DNA of 64,000 nucleotides from Aquila chrysaetos chrysaetos (lineage: Eukaryota > Chordata > Aves > Accipitriformes > Accipitridae). Within the stretch, counting starts at the first letter, position 1; every line of letters starts with the position of its first letter. The stretch is taken from assembly GCF_900496995.4 (NCBI RefSeq), contig NC_044020.1, positions 12,666,001 to 12,730,000 on the forward strand, written 5' to 3'. The position numbers and the translations under genes were made by a program. A model generated the notes under the pieces. It saw only the letters and a list, made by a program, of their open reading frames with translations, searched no databases and had not been told where the DNA came from. Positions 23,601 through 33,836 of the stretch are shown here, piece by piece.

Positions 23601-24544
23601 ACACCAGCACCACTGGAAGCCTAAAGTGTTGTAACTTTTGCTCCTGTCTTAGTAGAAATATAATTTACGATTTGTAAAGGTTAGAGAAGCCTAAATGCAC
23701 GTTTAAGAATTCAAGCACTAAAAAGCTTGTGTTGCTATGCTCTGATATGGGACAGAACGGAGATCTCGCCACCTAAATCATAAGTATTGCATATGCATGT
23801 ATTGGCTGCCCAATTCAGCAGAACACAGAATTCAATAGAGTGTGTGCCATGTAAGTTCCAACGCCTGCCAAACTTCTCCAATTTGTATTTGGTTCTATTT
23901 AAACTTAAAGGAATAACTTTGTCTCTTTCTGACACTAGAATGCAAGCCTGTAACCAAAAGGCATAAAGAAAAAGGGAGAATACACATGCCTACACCATAT
24001 TCAGGAACTACGTATAAATGCCTATCATGGAGAAGAGAATTCATCACCAAAAGGTCTGTTCAGTCCAGATATGGTTTTCTTTTTTCCAAATTATTTTAAT
24101 TTTTTTAAATTATTTTTTAATAGCTGAAAGTAGTTGACATTTCTGAACCAGTACTGAGAATGTGTGCAAGCATGATCCAGGCCATCTGGGAATAAGAGAG
24201 AATAAAATGAGCCCTATTTTTAAGGAACAAAATTAAAAACCTTTTGTGAAGAATCCAGAGCAATTTATTATAACTCGAGGCATGCCAAGGCTATCCTGGA
24301 GGAAAACACAATGTACAATTAGGTATAGCATAGCTAGGGTAATGGATATGACTCCAACCTTACTGTATCCAACTTCAAAAGGAGTAAATACACAGAGGAG
24401 ATTTCCAGAAGCGTAAGCATAAAACTTCTAGTTTCCTCTCAGGCAAAAGGAACTGACCTGTCCGAAGCAAGCAACTGAATTGCTAGTGCTGGAACTATTG
24501 CTGCTGATGTAGCTTTCACTGTCTTTCCCTTGACTTTCAGGCAT
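14587..24544 (-). CDS. RAD52: RAD52 DNA repair protein, complete coding region (11 coding exons, 417 aa)
   Basis: RAD52 binds and anneals single-stranded DNA and helps load RAD51 on RPA-coated ssDNA in nuclear homologous recombination and single-strand annealing. Eleven exons on the minus strand join with consistent phases: 24458-24544, 22874-22975, 22200-22293, 20453-20520, 20074-20192, 19910-19985, 16761-16957, 16416-16552, 15689-15769, 14928-15161, 14587-14645. The sum is 1254 nt, giving 417 residues plus TAA, against 418 in human. The N-terminal ring/annealing domain is about residues 30-210. Positions equivalent to human Arg55, Tyr65, Lys152 and Arg153 are kept (R56, Y66, K153, R154), while human Arg156 is Lys157 here. 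A Gln-rich segment ([11 protein letters not shown]) lies in the RPA/RAD51-binding half, and the end [12 protein letters not shown] carries an NLS-like KKRR. The start is the only ATG preceding the conserved ACFGQ segment in that exon. Transcription is from the CpG island shared with ERC1. Confidence 0.96.
14646..14927 (-). other. RAD52: RAD52 intron
   Basis: GTACGT donor to GTTTGGCAG acceptor; nothing else was seen. Confidence 0.85.
14928..15161 (-). CDS. RAD52: RAD52 coding exon 10
   Basis: Residues 321-398, starting [20 protein letters not shown] and rich in Ser/Thr/Gln/His, probably disordered. The acceptor is CATTCCTTCTAG and the donor GTACGT. The first codon (Asp) is split with exon 9, which forces the use of the proximal exon 9 donor. 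Confidence 0.9.
15162..15688 (-). other. RAD52: RAD52 intron with competing upstream donor
   Basis: Runs from the donor GTCAGC (15688) to the acceptor at 15162. A better-matching donor GTAAGA sits 19 nt further into the intron at 15669; see findings. Confidence 0.8.
15689..15769 (-). CDS. RAD52: RAD52 coding exon 9
   Basis: Residues 294-320, [16 protein letters not shown] then [10 protein letters not shown]. The VKHSTP segment aligns with human VTHSTP. The 81-nt exon is required to end at GCAG/GTCAGC to stay in phase with exon 10. Confidence 0.88.
15770..16415 (-). other. RAD52: RAD52 intron
   Basis: GTAAGA donor to CCTCCATCCAG acceptor; nothing else was recognised. Confidence 0.85.
16416..16552 (-). 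CDS. RAD52: RAD52 coding exon 8 (Gln-rich RPA/RAD51-binding region)
   Basis: Residues 248-293, containing [16 protein letters not shown] and EQMEKKHQ, which align with human [16 protein letters not shown] and RMEKQQ. This segment lies between or overlaps the RPA- and RAD51-interaction regions mapped in human RAD52. Residue 274 is Trp where human has Arg. Confidence 0.94.
16761..16957 (-). CDS. RAD52: RAD52 coding exon 7
   Basis: Residues 183-247, beginning [20 protein letters not shown] and KARYNSC, matching human [25 protein letters not shown]. It covers the end of the conserved N-terminal domain and the start of the variable linker. Confidence 0.95.
16958..19909 (-). other. RAD52: RAD52 intron (3.0 kb)
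   Basis: GTGCAG donor at 19909 to ACTAG acceptor at 16958. It contains a 16-T run at 19140-19155. No embedded gene or recognisable repeat was seen. Confidence 0.85.
19910..19985 (-). CDS. RAD52: RAD52 coding exon 6
   Basis: Residues 157-182, [20 protein letters not shown] then NKLPRQ, nearly identical to human [26 protein letters not shown]. The donor GTGCAG is non-canonical at +4 to +6. Confidence 0.95.
20074..20192 (-). CDS. RAD52: RAD52 coding exon 5 (annealing domain)
   Basis: Residues 118-156, [20 protein letters not shown] then [19 protein letters not shown]. This almost invariant block includes the DNA-groove lysine/arginine pair (K153, R154). Confidence 0.96.
20193..20452 (-). other. 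RAD52: RAD52 intron
   Basis: Short GT-AG intron, GTAAGT donor and TACTGCAG acceptor. Confidence 0.88.
20453..20520 (-). CDS. RAD52: RAD52 coding exon 4
   Basis: Residues 95-117, [20 protein letters not shown] then QLK, matching human with conservative changes. Confidence 0.95.
20521..22199 (-). other. RAD52: RAD52 intron (1.7 kb)
   Basis: GTAAGT donor (22199) to CTCCCCCAG acceptor (20521); no further feature was recognised. Confidence 0.85.
22200..22293 (-). CDS. RAD52: RAD52 coding exon 3
   Basis: Residues 64-94, [20 protein letters not shown] then [11 protein letters not shown]. It includes Tyr66, equivalent to the human DNA-contacting Tyr65. The acceptor TTTTCTTTTCAG is preceded by a TA microsatellite. 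Confidence 0.96.
22294..22873 (-). other. RAD52: RAD52 intron
   Basis: GTATGA donor (22873) to TTTTCAG acceptor (22294). It carries an (AT)n microsatellite at about 22308-22324, just upstream of the acceptor on the gene strand. Confidence 0.88.
22308..22324. repeat. (AT)n microsatellite near the RAD52 exon 3 acceptor
   Basis: About eight alternating AT units, 15-31 nt upstream of the RAD52 exon 3 boundary in the gene's direction. Confidence 0.9.
22874..22975 (-). CDS. RAD52: RAD52 coding exon 2
   Basis: Residues 30-63, [20 protein letters not shown] then [14 protein letters not shown], matching human [20 protein letters not shown]. It includes Arg56, equivalent to human Arg55 in the DNA-binding groove. 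Confidence 0.96.
22976..24457 (-). other. RAD52: RAD52 intron (1.5 kb)
   Basis: GTCAGT donor (24457) to TTTTTGTCAAG acceptor (22976). No other feature was recognised. Confidence 0.85.
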
Positions 24545-24546
24545 CC
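24458..24546 (-). CDS. RAD52: RAD52 first coding exon (start codon at 24544)
   Basis: The acceptor TTATCTTTAG leaves only GG before ATG (24544-24542). It encodes [20 protein letters not shown] then SNSVACFGQ; the last part aligns with human SVLCFGQ. The 5' 22 residues are Ser-rich and variable. The GTCAGT donor is in phase 0 with exon 2. Confidence 0.93.
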
Positions 24547-27500
24547 CTAAAGATAAGAGGAAAATATAAACACTGAAAATAACAGAACAGTCTGTATGAA
24601 GACATGCCAAAAAGCTGTTGAAGTCCATTGCCCGGTGAGTGTAACATTATTCTGTAATAGAGGTTTTGCACATTACAGTAATATTATAATTCTCACTCCA
24701 TGGAACTGCTGCAGCCCCAATTGGAAATTTGTTTTCTGATGTTGTTTCAGAACAGTCAAAACTTTTCTTCTTAAATATGTTATACTATGTAGGCAGAAAT
24801 GGCTAGTTTCATCCTAGAAGCAGAGGCACTGTTCTGGTCTTCCATCCATAAAACCAGTAAGGGTGAGCCTAAATTAAATTACATGACAACAGTGAAACAA
24901 TTATTTTGTTTAACAAACAAATAAATTATTCTTGCTAGAAAAAAAAATTCAACAGCATTTGGATTGTGCATAAGACCAGAGACTAGAACAAAAAGTGAAT
25001 AATGTCTTGAGCCCTTATTCTGAATATTACACTGGTAACAAATGATATCCCCCACCGCCCCCCTCGCTTTAGGTAAATGTTGATGTGTTGTACCATTCTA
25101 GGTAAGGAAAAACAAAATAATTCCCTCTTTCAGATTCTTCAGTACTGTCTTTCAATATCCATTAATACTGAGACTCTGACAAAAAGCAGAGGCAACTTTT
25201 TAAAATTTTACTCGTCTATACCCTGACTTGTCAGTCTTTATTTTAGATTATTATTTTGACTATAATCATACTGTCTTGTGTTATGATGGTATCATATAAA
25301 CTATGCAGAGTTGAAAAAGATACAGAACCTGTAAGAATTTTAATAAGTTGTACCGATAATTCAGTAGATGGCACCCTTTTCCAAGCCAGTAAGTATCCAA
25401 CAACTACCCAGTACTGCATTACCATTCCACCCTGCTGCTGGAAGTGTGTCTTGCTGAGACCTTATACAACAGGTGTGCAAAGGAGCTGCAGCAGCACTTC
25501 TATGTAAGCCCATAGAGGCAATCTGTTACTGTATTGGCACAAATACTGAGTACAACTGGTAGTCTATCACTAAGACTTTTGTATGCAACACAAATATAAG
25601 ACAAATCAATATACATACAAGACAGCTGGACATGTCAAAACACTTTGAGAAAGTCTAAAATCCTCAGTAGATACCAGTATTTGACAGTCAGTCAGAACCT
25701 GGCTAGTATTATGCTTTGCTAATATACTCCATGTTCAGCACTTTTTAAAACAAGTTGTTTTTCTAGTCCCTAAACAAGGAAGCCAAAGTTTACTGAGAAC
25801 TTGTGAAGCAATTTTCAGAAAAAGGATACTAGTTGTTTCCTTGGCAAATACGAGCACTGGTAATTATACCAGGTGAAGCTAAAATTCTCCTTAATTTTGG
25901 TTGGCTATAGTTATTCATCTTTGGCCCAAAAGTTGTATAATTGTACACTGTTTAAACATTTGAATGTGTTTCGATCAAAAGTTAGCTGCAATTTGTGGTA
26001 AATACATTTGGTTTTGGAAGAGAACAGATAGAAATTAATATTACCAGGAGAAACACTTGTGATTTAAGCAGGCTATTTCCCCTGTTAAACAAAGAGTTCA
26101 TTGCATTGTGAGGGAGACAATTAGAGAGAAAAAATAGTATGTGTGGGGAGTGGCAGAGGCAATCAAAGTTTGAATGATACTCGTTTTTTTTTTTTCCTCT
26201 CCACTCTAAGCAGCCTAAATCAGATCTTAATCATTATAAACCCCTTGGGAAAAAACAATGAACAAAATGTGTGCATTTGCCTACATAACCCTATTACCAG
26301 TTTGCCACAAATCTTTCTGCACAGTAGGTGGGTGGCATTTTGAAGCAAAATTGCTTTAACTGAAACCAGTATTAAGTCCTTTAATTTTTTATATGGTGTG
26401 CACCATTATCAGTCTAAATTCTCTAAAGAGATACAGCTTTAATGAAGCTCTGAATAAGATACGGGAATTGATTCTGAATGAGAATAAGGAAGTACAGAAT
26501 TCTGCTGAAAACAGCTTCACATCATATGGTTTTAATCCAACAGATCAGATGCTGCTAGAGAATACTAGCAATATACTTCTTTGCAATAAACAGTTTGAAA
26601 AATGTGAGTGGCTTGTATTCAAATTATGTATTATTCTACAGCTTGTGTGAAGGAGACAGATGATGCCAGTTTAGTTTCAGGCTTTGCCTGTAGGAACAGT
26701 TTGCTTGAGCTGCGAGCCTTGTTTAAACCAAACATTCTATTAGAGCAATGTGGTGGCGGTTTTTTTTCAGTCGGTGAAGTGCAGCACAGCAAAGCCCTAT
26801 GTCTCAAGGCAATTGTCAGAGCGTTTCAAAGTGACAGAACTTCAATTTCAAAATTATTAGAGTAGGAGTTTGGAAGAGAGAAAAGTTAATTCTGCAAATG
26901 GAGTTATAAATCTACCCCAATACCAGAGCTAGGAGCTAGGGAAGGCAAGGCCCTTCCATTCCTCTGCAGAATATTGTTTCCTTACCCCCCACCCCCTCCC
27001 CACAACGTTTTTACTTGCATGAAACATTGATACTGAAGTAGGTAATGAGCTATTGACTAGAGTACAAAAGAGCCTCAAACACCCACCAGGGCCAGGACAG
27101 TGCTAGGAGACTGCCTGACTCATAAACCAGTGTTAAAAAAAAGCTGTATTTTCAAACCACCATTAAATAATAAAAATTAAAGTTCAAATATACTTGCTCT
27201 GCATGCAGGATGATAGAAGCAGTTTATCATCAGCTTAAAGACGCCTAGGAATTATAATTTATTACCTCTGTGACTGTGACCATTATTTATTATTGTCAGT
27301 TTAGCTGGTAATGTTCTCAGAAAGTTTTATCACTGAGAAAAAGCACACACAAGACTACAGGTGTCATACTGTGCTCCAAAACATTACCTTGATAACCTAG
27401 AACAGGCAAAGAATCTTAACAGCTTTTACTACTAACATATTTTGATCTTGTTTTTTTAAAAAAGTCAATAATACAAAAGCTTAAAATTTGAACAAATTAG

Positions 27501-30068
27501 GTACACAATCAGAAAAATTGCTGTTCTGGGAAACTGGATATGAAATACTAATTTTCAACAGCACTCTAGAAGCAGGTATTTATTTGTATGGTGGTACTGA
27601 ACTGAGCCGCTGCTGAAAAAAATCTGGGAGTGTACACAAATTCCCAAGTAGGAAATAAACCCATCCTCTAGAATAGATAATCCTGAATTTAGTCTGTTCC
27701 AGTACAACTACTACTGTGGGTTACGGCAGCAACACCTTCAACTTTCATGATAGTGTGCACATAACTTCTAATTTTCTAAATGAACACATCCTCACACACC
27801 TGTCTACGCTACTGACCATTACTCCAAAAAGAGATTTTGGTCCTAAATCACCTATTCTCCTGTCAGTTCCCCTCTGTCTTGACAAACTCTGTTTTTGTGC
27901 CTTAATCCTGTGCTAGGAGTGTCAATTCCCAGTTCTCTTCACATGTAAGGTAGAAGCAGGCAGTTTTGCACCACTTTAAAATAGTTTGCATACCATGAAT
28001 TGTCTAAGTACTACAACTTGTGAAACCCTCAGCTAGGACATGGCTGTTTCAAGAAATTAATTGTGGCTTCACACAATCTGTAAGATACAACTTTAACACA
28101 CTGTGCACTTTTAGAGAGCTTTTTATTCAACCTCATCCTTCTTTATATGGTAAGTTTCCTTCACAGTGAAGCTTTAGTTTGCTGAGCAAAAATCTTTAAC
28201 GTTCTTTCAATAAATGCAATTCTACTGAGCCCACCAAGAGCAAACAGCTATGCACGTAGCCAGTGAGTGATTTAGCAAGCACTAAAGATAATGCCACATA
28301 TTTAACCTAAGGTTTGTATTGCTCTAACACAAAAAATACAAAAAACTTTAAAAATTGTGTATTTCTGTGGAATAGAATTCCACACTCTCCTCTAAAAACT
28401 CCAAACTGTAAGTTGATTAACCTGTTATGCAAAGGTTGCTTTATCCAACACTGACCTGAGGTGTGTATCTTTTAGGTATAAGATGTTCCTAATCAAAACA
28501 GGCCTGTGCTATACCACAGTTTAAAGAGTGGAAAACAGATTATGTAACTGCTGTGGGAAAACTGCATACAATGTAACTCTTCAGTTTTTACTTCTGATAA
28601 TATCTCTAGGCAAACAACCTTGATGCCTTGAGAAAAGTGAGGTAATCTTCTGTTAACTTCAATGGAAGAAAAAGATATTCAGTGTTTTACAGGTTAAACA
28701 ACGAAATGCACAGGAAAGTCATGAGACTGGATGTCTATTGTAGACTAAAGGTGGTCTCTGATGCTTGCCAATCCCATATCGGTATGGATGGATTCAGGCC
28801 GCATTCTGCAGTAAAACCACCCCAGCAAGAGAATAAAAAGGTATAATGTAGAAAGTTTGAGCTATCCGCAGTAGTTTAAATATATTTGTTTCCAAGGCAT
28901 ATAAATTCCAGTATATACCAATTTCTCCTCAGTCACAGCACATTTCAGATTTGACATACCTTCAAACAGTCCCACTTATTTCTGTGGAATCTATGTATGT
29001 AGCTCCAAACCCAAAATTTAACCCTTAGATTTATCAGGCAGTACTATGTTTACTTTTGGTATGTGTAGGATGATGATACCCTCCTGGCACAAAGCAGAGA
29101 ACACTAATTCTGGTTACACTTTTTACTGATTAACATTTTAATGAGTATAATGTAAAGTTCTTTCTTCCTTATCTTTATACAATCTTAGCAGAATAACATA
29201 GTGCATTTGTGGGGGAGTGTTTCTATTTAGAATGTTTGAATACATCTAACATCTGAAATGAAGCCTATTCAGTTTGTTCCTGCATTTTTGGAACACAGGA
29301 TGAGAAACTCATCTCCTTACTGCTCATGCTGACTTTTCTGTCATAACAGCCTTTATACATTTGTCATGAATTCATCGAACATCACTATACCTATTGAAAG
29401 TTGGTTTAGGATCCTACTTCCCCAGCAATTACAAATCTAATTCCAGTCCAAATGGGTTAGTTTAACACATGTGTTGCTGTAGTTTAGACTGCGTATTTTT
29501 CAAATTTTGCTGGTTACTCCTGCAAACATGTTCCTTAATAGTGGTGTAAATTACTTCTCTCCTACACAATTTTGTTCACTGTTTTAAAATTCAGCACCCA
29601 TTGTGACTTCTGCCTTACAAAGGGTCCACAAAGTTTCACTAGTTAAAAATGCATCAATAGCACCTTATGAAACAGAACATTCCAAACAATTCTAGTTTTG
29701 AAATACATTTGCTTTCTAAGAATATAAATCCTAAATTTCTCACATTACTTAATTTCTTTGCATTTATCCACAATTCTGTATAGAAAATGTTTCATTAAAA
29801 GGATTAACTGGTATTCCTTCACAAATATAATCTTTCAATGATTTTATTAAATCCCTGTAACAACAAACAATGAGCTAGGTTTCTAGTAAGAGGTGCTCTG
29901 TTTTACTGCACCAAGGGGTAGAACTGAAGCGAAAGATAAACAACTTGTTTGGCGTACAAGCTCTTTTCTAGGTGTGAAACAGTAACACCTCACAGTTACA
30001 AAACCGAAAAATAAATAATCCACTCTGGAACAACTAGTTTCACATTTATAAAGACACAGTAAAAGAAA

Positions 30069-31201
30069 AGAGCTTGTTCTACCTTTGTCTACCTGGACTT
30101 CAGTAAGGCCTTTGACACTGTTTCTCACGGCATACTCCTTGAGAAGCTGGCGTCTCATGGCTTGGACAAGTGTACTCTTTGCTGGGTAAAAAACTGGCTG
30201 GCTGGATGAGCCCGGAGGGTTGTGGTGAACGGAGTTAAATCCAGTTAGCGATGGGTCACAAGTGGTGTTCCCCAGGGCTCAGTATTGGGGCCAGTTCTGT
30301 TTAATACCTTTATCAATGATCTGGATGAGGGGATCGAGTGCACCCTCAGCAAGTTTGCAGATGACACCAAGTTGGGAGGGAGGGTCCTACAGAGGGATCT
30401 GGACAGGCTGGATCGATGGGCCGAGGCCAATTGTATGAGGTTCAACAAGGCCGAGTGCCGGGTCCTGCACTTGGGTCACAACAACCCCACGCAGCGCTAC
30501 AGGCTCGGGGAGGAGCGGCTGGAAAGCTGCCCAGCGGAAAAGGACCCGGGGGTGCTGGTTAACAGCCGGCTGAATGTGAGCTGCCAGTGTGCCCAGGTGG
30601 CCAAGAAGGCCAACGGCATCCTGGCCTGTATCAGAACTAGTGTGGCCAGCAGGAGCAGGGCAGTGATCGTCCCCTGTACTCGGCACTGGTGAGGCCGCAC
30701 CTCGAGTCCTGTGTTCAGTTTTGGGCCCCTCACTACAGGAGAGACATGGAGGTGCTGGAGCGTGTCCAGAGAAGGGCAACAAAGGTGGTGAGGGGTGTGA
30801 AGCACAAGTTTTATGAGGACCAGCTGAGGGAACTGGGGTTGTTTAGCCTGGAGAAAAGGAGGCTGAGGGGAGACCTTATTGCCCTCTACAACTCCCTGAA
30901 AGGAGGTTGTAGCGAGGTGGGTGCTGGTCTCTTCTGTCAGGTGGCTGGAGATAGGACGAGAGGAAATGGCCTCAAGTTGCAGCAGGGGAGGTTTAGATTG
31001 GATATTAGGAAAAAATTATTTACTGAAAGGGTTGTCAGGCATTGGAACAGGCTGCCCAGGGAAGCGGTGGTGTCACCAACCCTGGAGGTATTAAAAAAAC
31101 GCATAGACAAGGCGCTTCAGAACATGGTATAGTAGGCATGGTTGATGGTTGGACTCGATGATCTTGAAGGTCTTTTCCAACCTAAATGATTCTATAATTC
31201 T
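30069..31201 (+). mobile_element. CR1 LINE, 5'-truncated copy with well preserved reverse-transcriptase frames
   Basis: CR1 is the main non-LTR retrotransposon of birds and reptiles. Reading + strand, the sequence starts inside the reverse transcriptase (FVYLDFSKAFDTVSHGILLE), then [19 protein letters not shown] and the catalytic-type FADDTKLGG, and continues through [59 protein letters not shown] and [11 protein letters not shown] to the CR1 3'UTR (GGTTGGACTCGATGATCTTG). It ends with ATTCT-type octamer-like repeats at 31188-31201. The frame is broken by a TGA near 30208 and a shift near 30690, so it is inactive. It lies antisense to RAD52 transcription. The 5' truncation is usual for CR1. 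Confidence 0.95.
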
Positions 31202-32556
31202 GGAGACCAGACCTGACAGAAATATTACTCAAATATTATAAATTATTTATGTGGGTACTTCTTTCTAAAAGCCTGTCAGATTGATTTATAACCACATCAT
31301 TTATACATAAGCCACTTTAGTCATAGCAAGGAAAAGACAGCAGGCTTTTTAACTCAAGAGTGATGGTTTGGGACTTAAAGGGAAAAGCAGCCTGTCCAAC
31401 TGTAACTGTAGAAAGCCTATAGTTTTGCCAAATGCAATTACTAGACGAGGAATTAATCCAGGCTGGAATCTAAAACATCTGAACTCTGTAAGAGCTGTGG
31501 GAGATCTGTCAAACTGCAGATCATAATAAACATTGCGATTACAGGCACAGATGACACTTCTGGCAGCAAGGCCATATTAAGCTGACACGCTAATTAAGTT
31601 ACCATGAAAAATCTCAAGCTCTCTGTTCTTCCCCAGGTTGACACTGTTTATTTTTAAATGGAAAATCATTTACATTTGAAATTGACAAAATACTTCAGGT
31701 ATGGGCAAGCGTATATCTATTTTCATCCTTCTGCTTTCTTAGACAGCAATGTAATCCCCTTTTTTGGGGATACTTTAGGCTTGACAGAAGGGCTTGTATA
31801 TTATAGCATGCACTTACCTGCACTATATTATTCTTCAGAAAGTAATTTGAAATGGATTCTGTGCTTCTACAGTTGAAAAGAAAGTTCAGGTTATTGGGAC
31901 CTCAATATATGTCAGCTATCATAATTGTGAGAGGTCTGAATTACCGTATTTTTTGCAACAAGATATTAATTTAAATAGTGATCATTTATATGTCAATAAC
32001 TGGGTTGTTCCTTGTGTAGTCTTACAGATCTATCCAATTTACTATAACCTCTCACTTCAGCGTCCCCTGGGAATAACGGCTAAGGCAGTCAATGTTGGTT
32101 TTGGCTACTTACACCTCGAAATCACAAAAAATCGAACTAGAAAGACTCCTGAGCAGGTCATTTGCTCTATCTGCCTCGAGGAAGGTAGGGCTCGGTTGCA
32201 GCAGGCTGGAAGTCTTATAAGGAAGAAGCAGCCTTTATCAGGGAAACCGAGTTTGCCCACGGTAAGAGTGCCTAGGCAGCAGCGGGGCTGAGCGCACCAG
32301 CTTTGGCGTTGCCTTTGAGGGAAACACACGGGCTCAGGCGGAGCGTTTTTTTCGCGAGGGTCGCGCTGCCTCCCGCGGCCCCAGCCCCTTCGCGCTTATT
32401 CGGGCGGGGCTCCCAACGGCGACTCGCCGCAGCTCCGCGGCCAGGGGACCTCGAGCCTCGCCGCCGGCAGGCTGGGGGACCGGACCGGACGGGACCGGCA
32501 GGAGCCCCGCCGCCTCACCGCCGCGGAAGCGGGGCACCCGAGAAGCGGCGGGCAGC

Positions 32557-32581
32557 GGCCCGGCCCGGCCCGGCCCGGCCC
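32557..32581. repeat. (GGCCC)5 pentanucleotide repeat
   Basis: Five perfect units in the CpG island. Confidence 0.9.
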
Positions 32582-32811
32582 GGCGCGGCGAGCCCCGCCT
32601 GGGGAGGCGCCGCCAGCGGCTTCCCCGGGCGCGCGGGCCCCTGAGGAAGCACCCGCACCCGCGCGCCCTTCGCCCACCATGGGGCTGTCCGCGGGAGGGG
32701 CCGGCTCTGCGCCCGGCCGCGGCCCCGCCGCCACCAGGGGAGGGGAAAGGAGAGGAGAGGAGCGTTTCCCGCCCAGCCGGCCCCGCGGCGGTGGGCCGCC
32801 GGCCGCAGTAC

Positions 32812-32990
32812 CTGGGCCGAGGGGGGGGGGGGGTCTCCGTCCTCCAGCGGCGGTTCGCAGTTCCCGCCCGGGGAGGAGGAGGAGGCGAAAGGTGGGAGGG
32901 ACGGCCGGAGCGGCCGCTACGGCACGGGAGAGGAGTCAAAACGCCTACGGCCGCGCTAGGCGGTGACGCAGCGCCGGGGCTGCTGAAGGC
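32812..32990 (-). other. RAD52: RAD52 non-coding first exon (probable, 5' end approximate)
   Basis: A donor CCCAG/GTACTG on the minus strand (exon end 32812) lies in the CpG island and would join the GG-ATG exon at 24546. The transcription start is not visible; 32990 is an estimate. Confidence 0.4.
32821..32833. repeat. G13 homopolymer
   Basis: Thirteen consecutive G next to the probable RAD52 exon 1 donor. Confidence 0.95.
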
Positions 32991-33039
32991 CACGCCCGCG
33001 CTGGCGGAGAGGGGGCGGGGCCCGGAGCAGCCCTCCCCC

Positions 33040-33054
33040 GGGGGGGGGGGGGGG
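33040..33054. repeat. G15 homopolymer
   Basis: Fifteen consecutive G in the core promoter area. Confidence 0.95.
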
Positions 33055-33099
33055 AGAGGGAAACCCGGCTCGCGAGCGCGCGCCCTGGGCGCGCGGCCG

Positions 33100-33316
33100 T
33101 CGAAAGGCGGGGCTGCGGGGCGCTCGCGTTTCGGCGGCGGTGGTAGGGGCGGGGCTTGTGTGTCTCGCGCCGGGGGGCGCGGGAGGGAGCGGCGGAGCTC
33201 GCGCGCGAGGGGCGGAGGAGGCGGAGAGCGGCGGGCGCGTGAGCCGACCTCCCCGGGGGCGCCGCCGCCGCCCGCTCCCGCCGCCGCGCACCCGCTCCCC
33301 GCGGGCTGACAGGCAG
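33100..33316 (+). other. ERC1: ERC1 non-coding first exon (probable, 5' end approximate)
   Basis: A strong donor GACAGGCAG/GTGAGG ends at 33316 in the CpG island. Human ERC1 also starts with a non-coding exon. The 5' boundary is a guess; only the donor is visible. Confidence 0.5.
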
Positions 33317-33566
33317 GTGAGGGGCCTCGCTCGGTTGCGGGGGGTCGGGGGGCGGTTAACGCTTCTTACCGGCCGCTGGGGGGAGCCAGGGGCGGGGCGG
33401 GGCCTGCGGGAGCCGGTAGCTGCGGGCGGTCGCCGGGCTGGGCAGGGGCTGCGGCGGCGGCGGCGGCGGGGCAGGGGGCAGGCGGCGGCGGGGCCTGTCG
33501 CCGGGGAGGTGCCGCTCAGGTGGGTCCGGGTCCGGCGGCGGCTCCCCCGAGGGCTGCGTGGCCTGT

Positions 33567-33594
33567 CGGTCGGTCGGTCGGTCGGCCGGCCGGC
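33567..33594. repeat. (CGGT)4(CGGC)3 compound tetranucleotide repeat
   Basis: Four CGGT units followed by three CGGC units, which fits point mutation within one array. Confidence 0.9.
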
Positions 33595-33815
33595 CGGAGA
33601 GAGGGGGCGCCCGGGCGCGGCCGGGGGGGGGCGGCCGGGGAGGGGGGGGGTGCGGGGCCTCGCCCCTGCCGGGCCCCGCGCACGCTGTCACCGCCCGGGG
33701 GCTGGGCGGCGGCAGCCCGGCCCCGGCCCCGGCCAGCCCGCGGGGACGGCCACATCACCCTGCCCGCCGCCTCGCCGGCGGCAGGCGAGCGGGCCCGCGT
33801 CCTGCCGGGCATTGC

Positions 33816-33836
33816 TGGTGGTGGTGGTGGTGGTGG
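33816..33836. repeat. (TGG)7 microsatellite
   Basis: Seven perfect TGG units at the right edge of the CpG island. Confidence 0.92.

Larger units (their letters stand above)
24547..32811 (-). other. RAD52: RAD52 5'UTR intron (inferred, 8.3 kb)
   Basis: Sequence between the probable non-coding exon in the CpG island and the first coding exon. It contains a CR1 LINE copy (30069-31201) on the opposite strand. I saw no other gene; additional 5'UTR exons cannot be excluded. Confidence 0.6.

Noticed and set aside
26393..26865. Two overlapping plus-strand frames of 85 codons in RAD52's 5' intron
   Set aside because: No acceptor/donor arrangement or familiar motif. They probably occur by chance.
30285..31132. 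A host gene of about 280 codons
   Set aside because: The frames are the CR1 reverse transcriptase and its C-terminal part, not a host gene.
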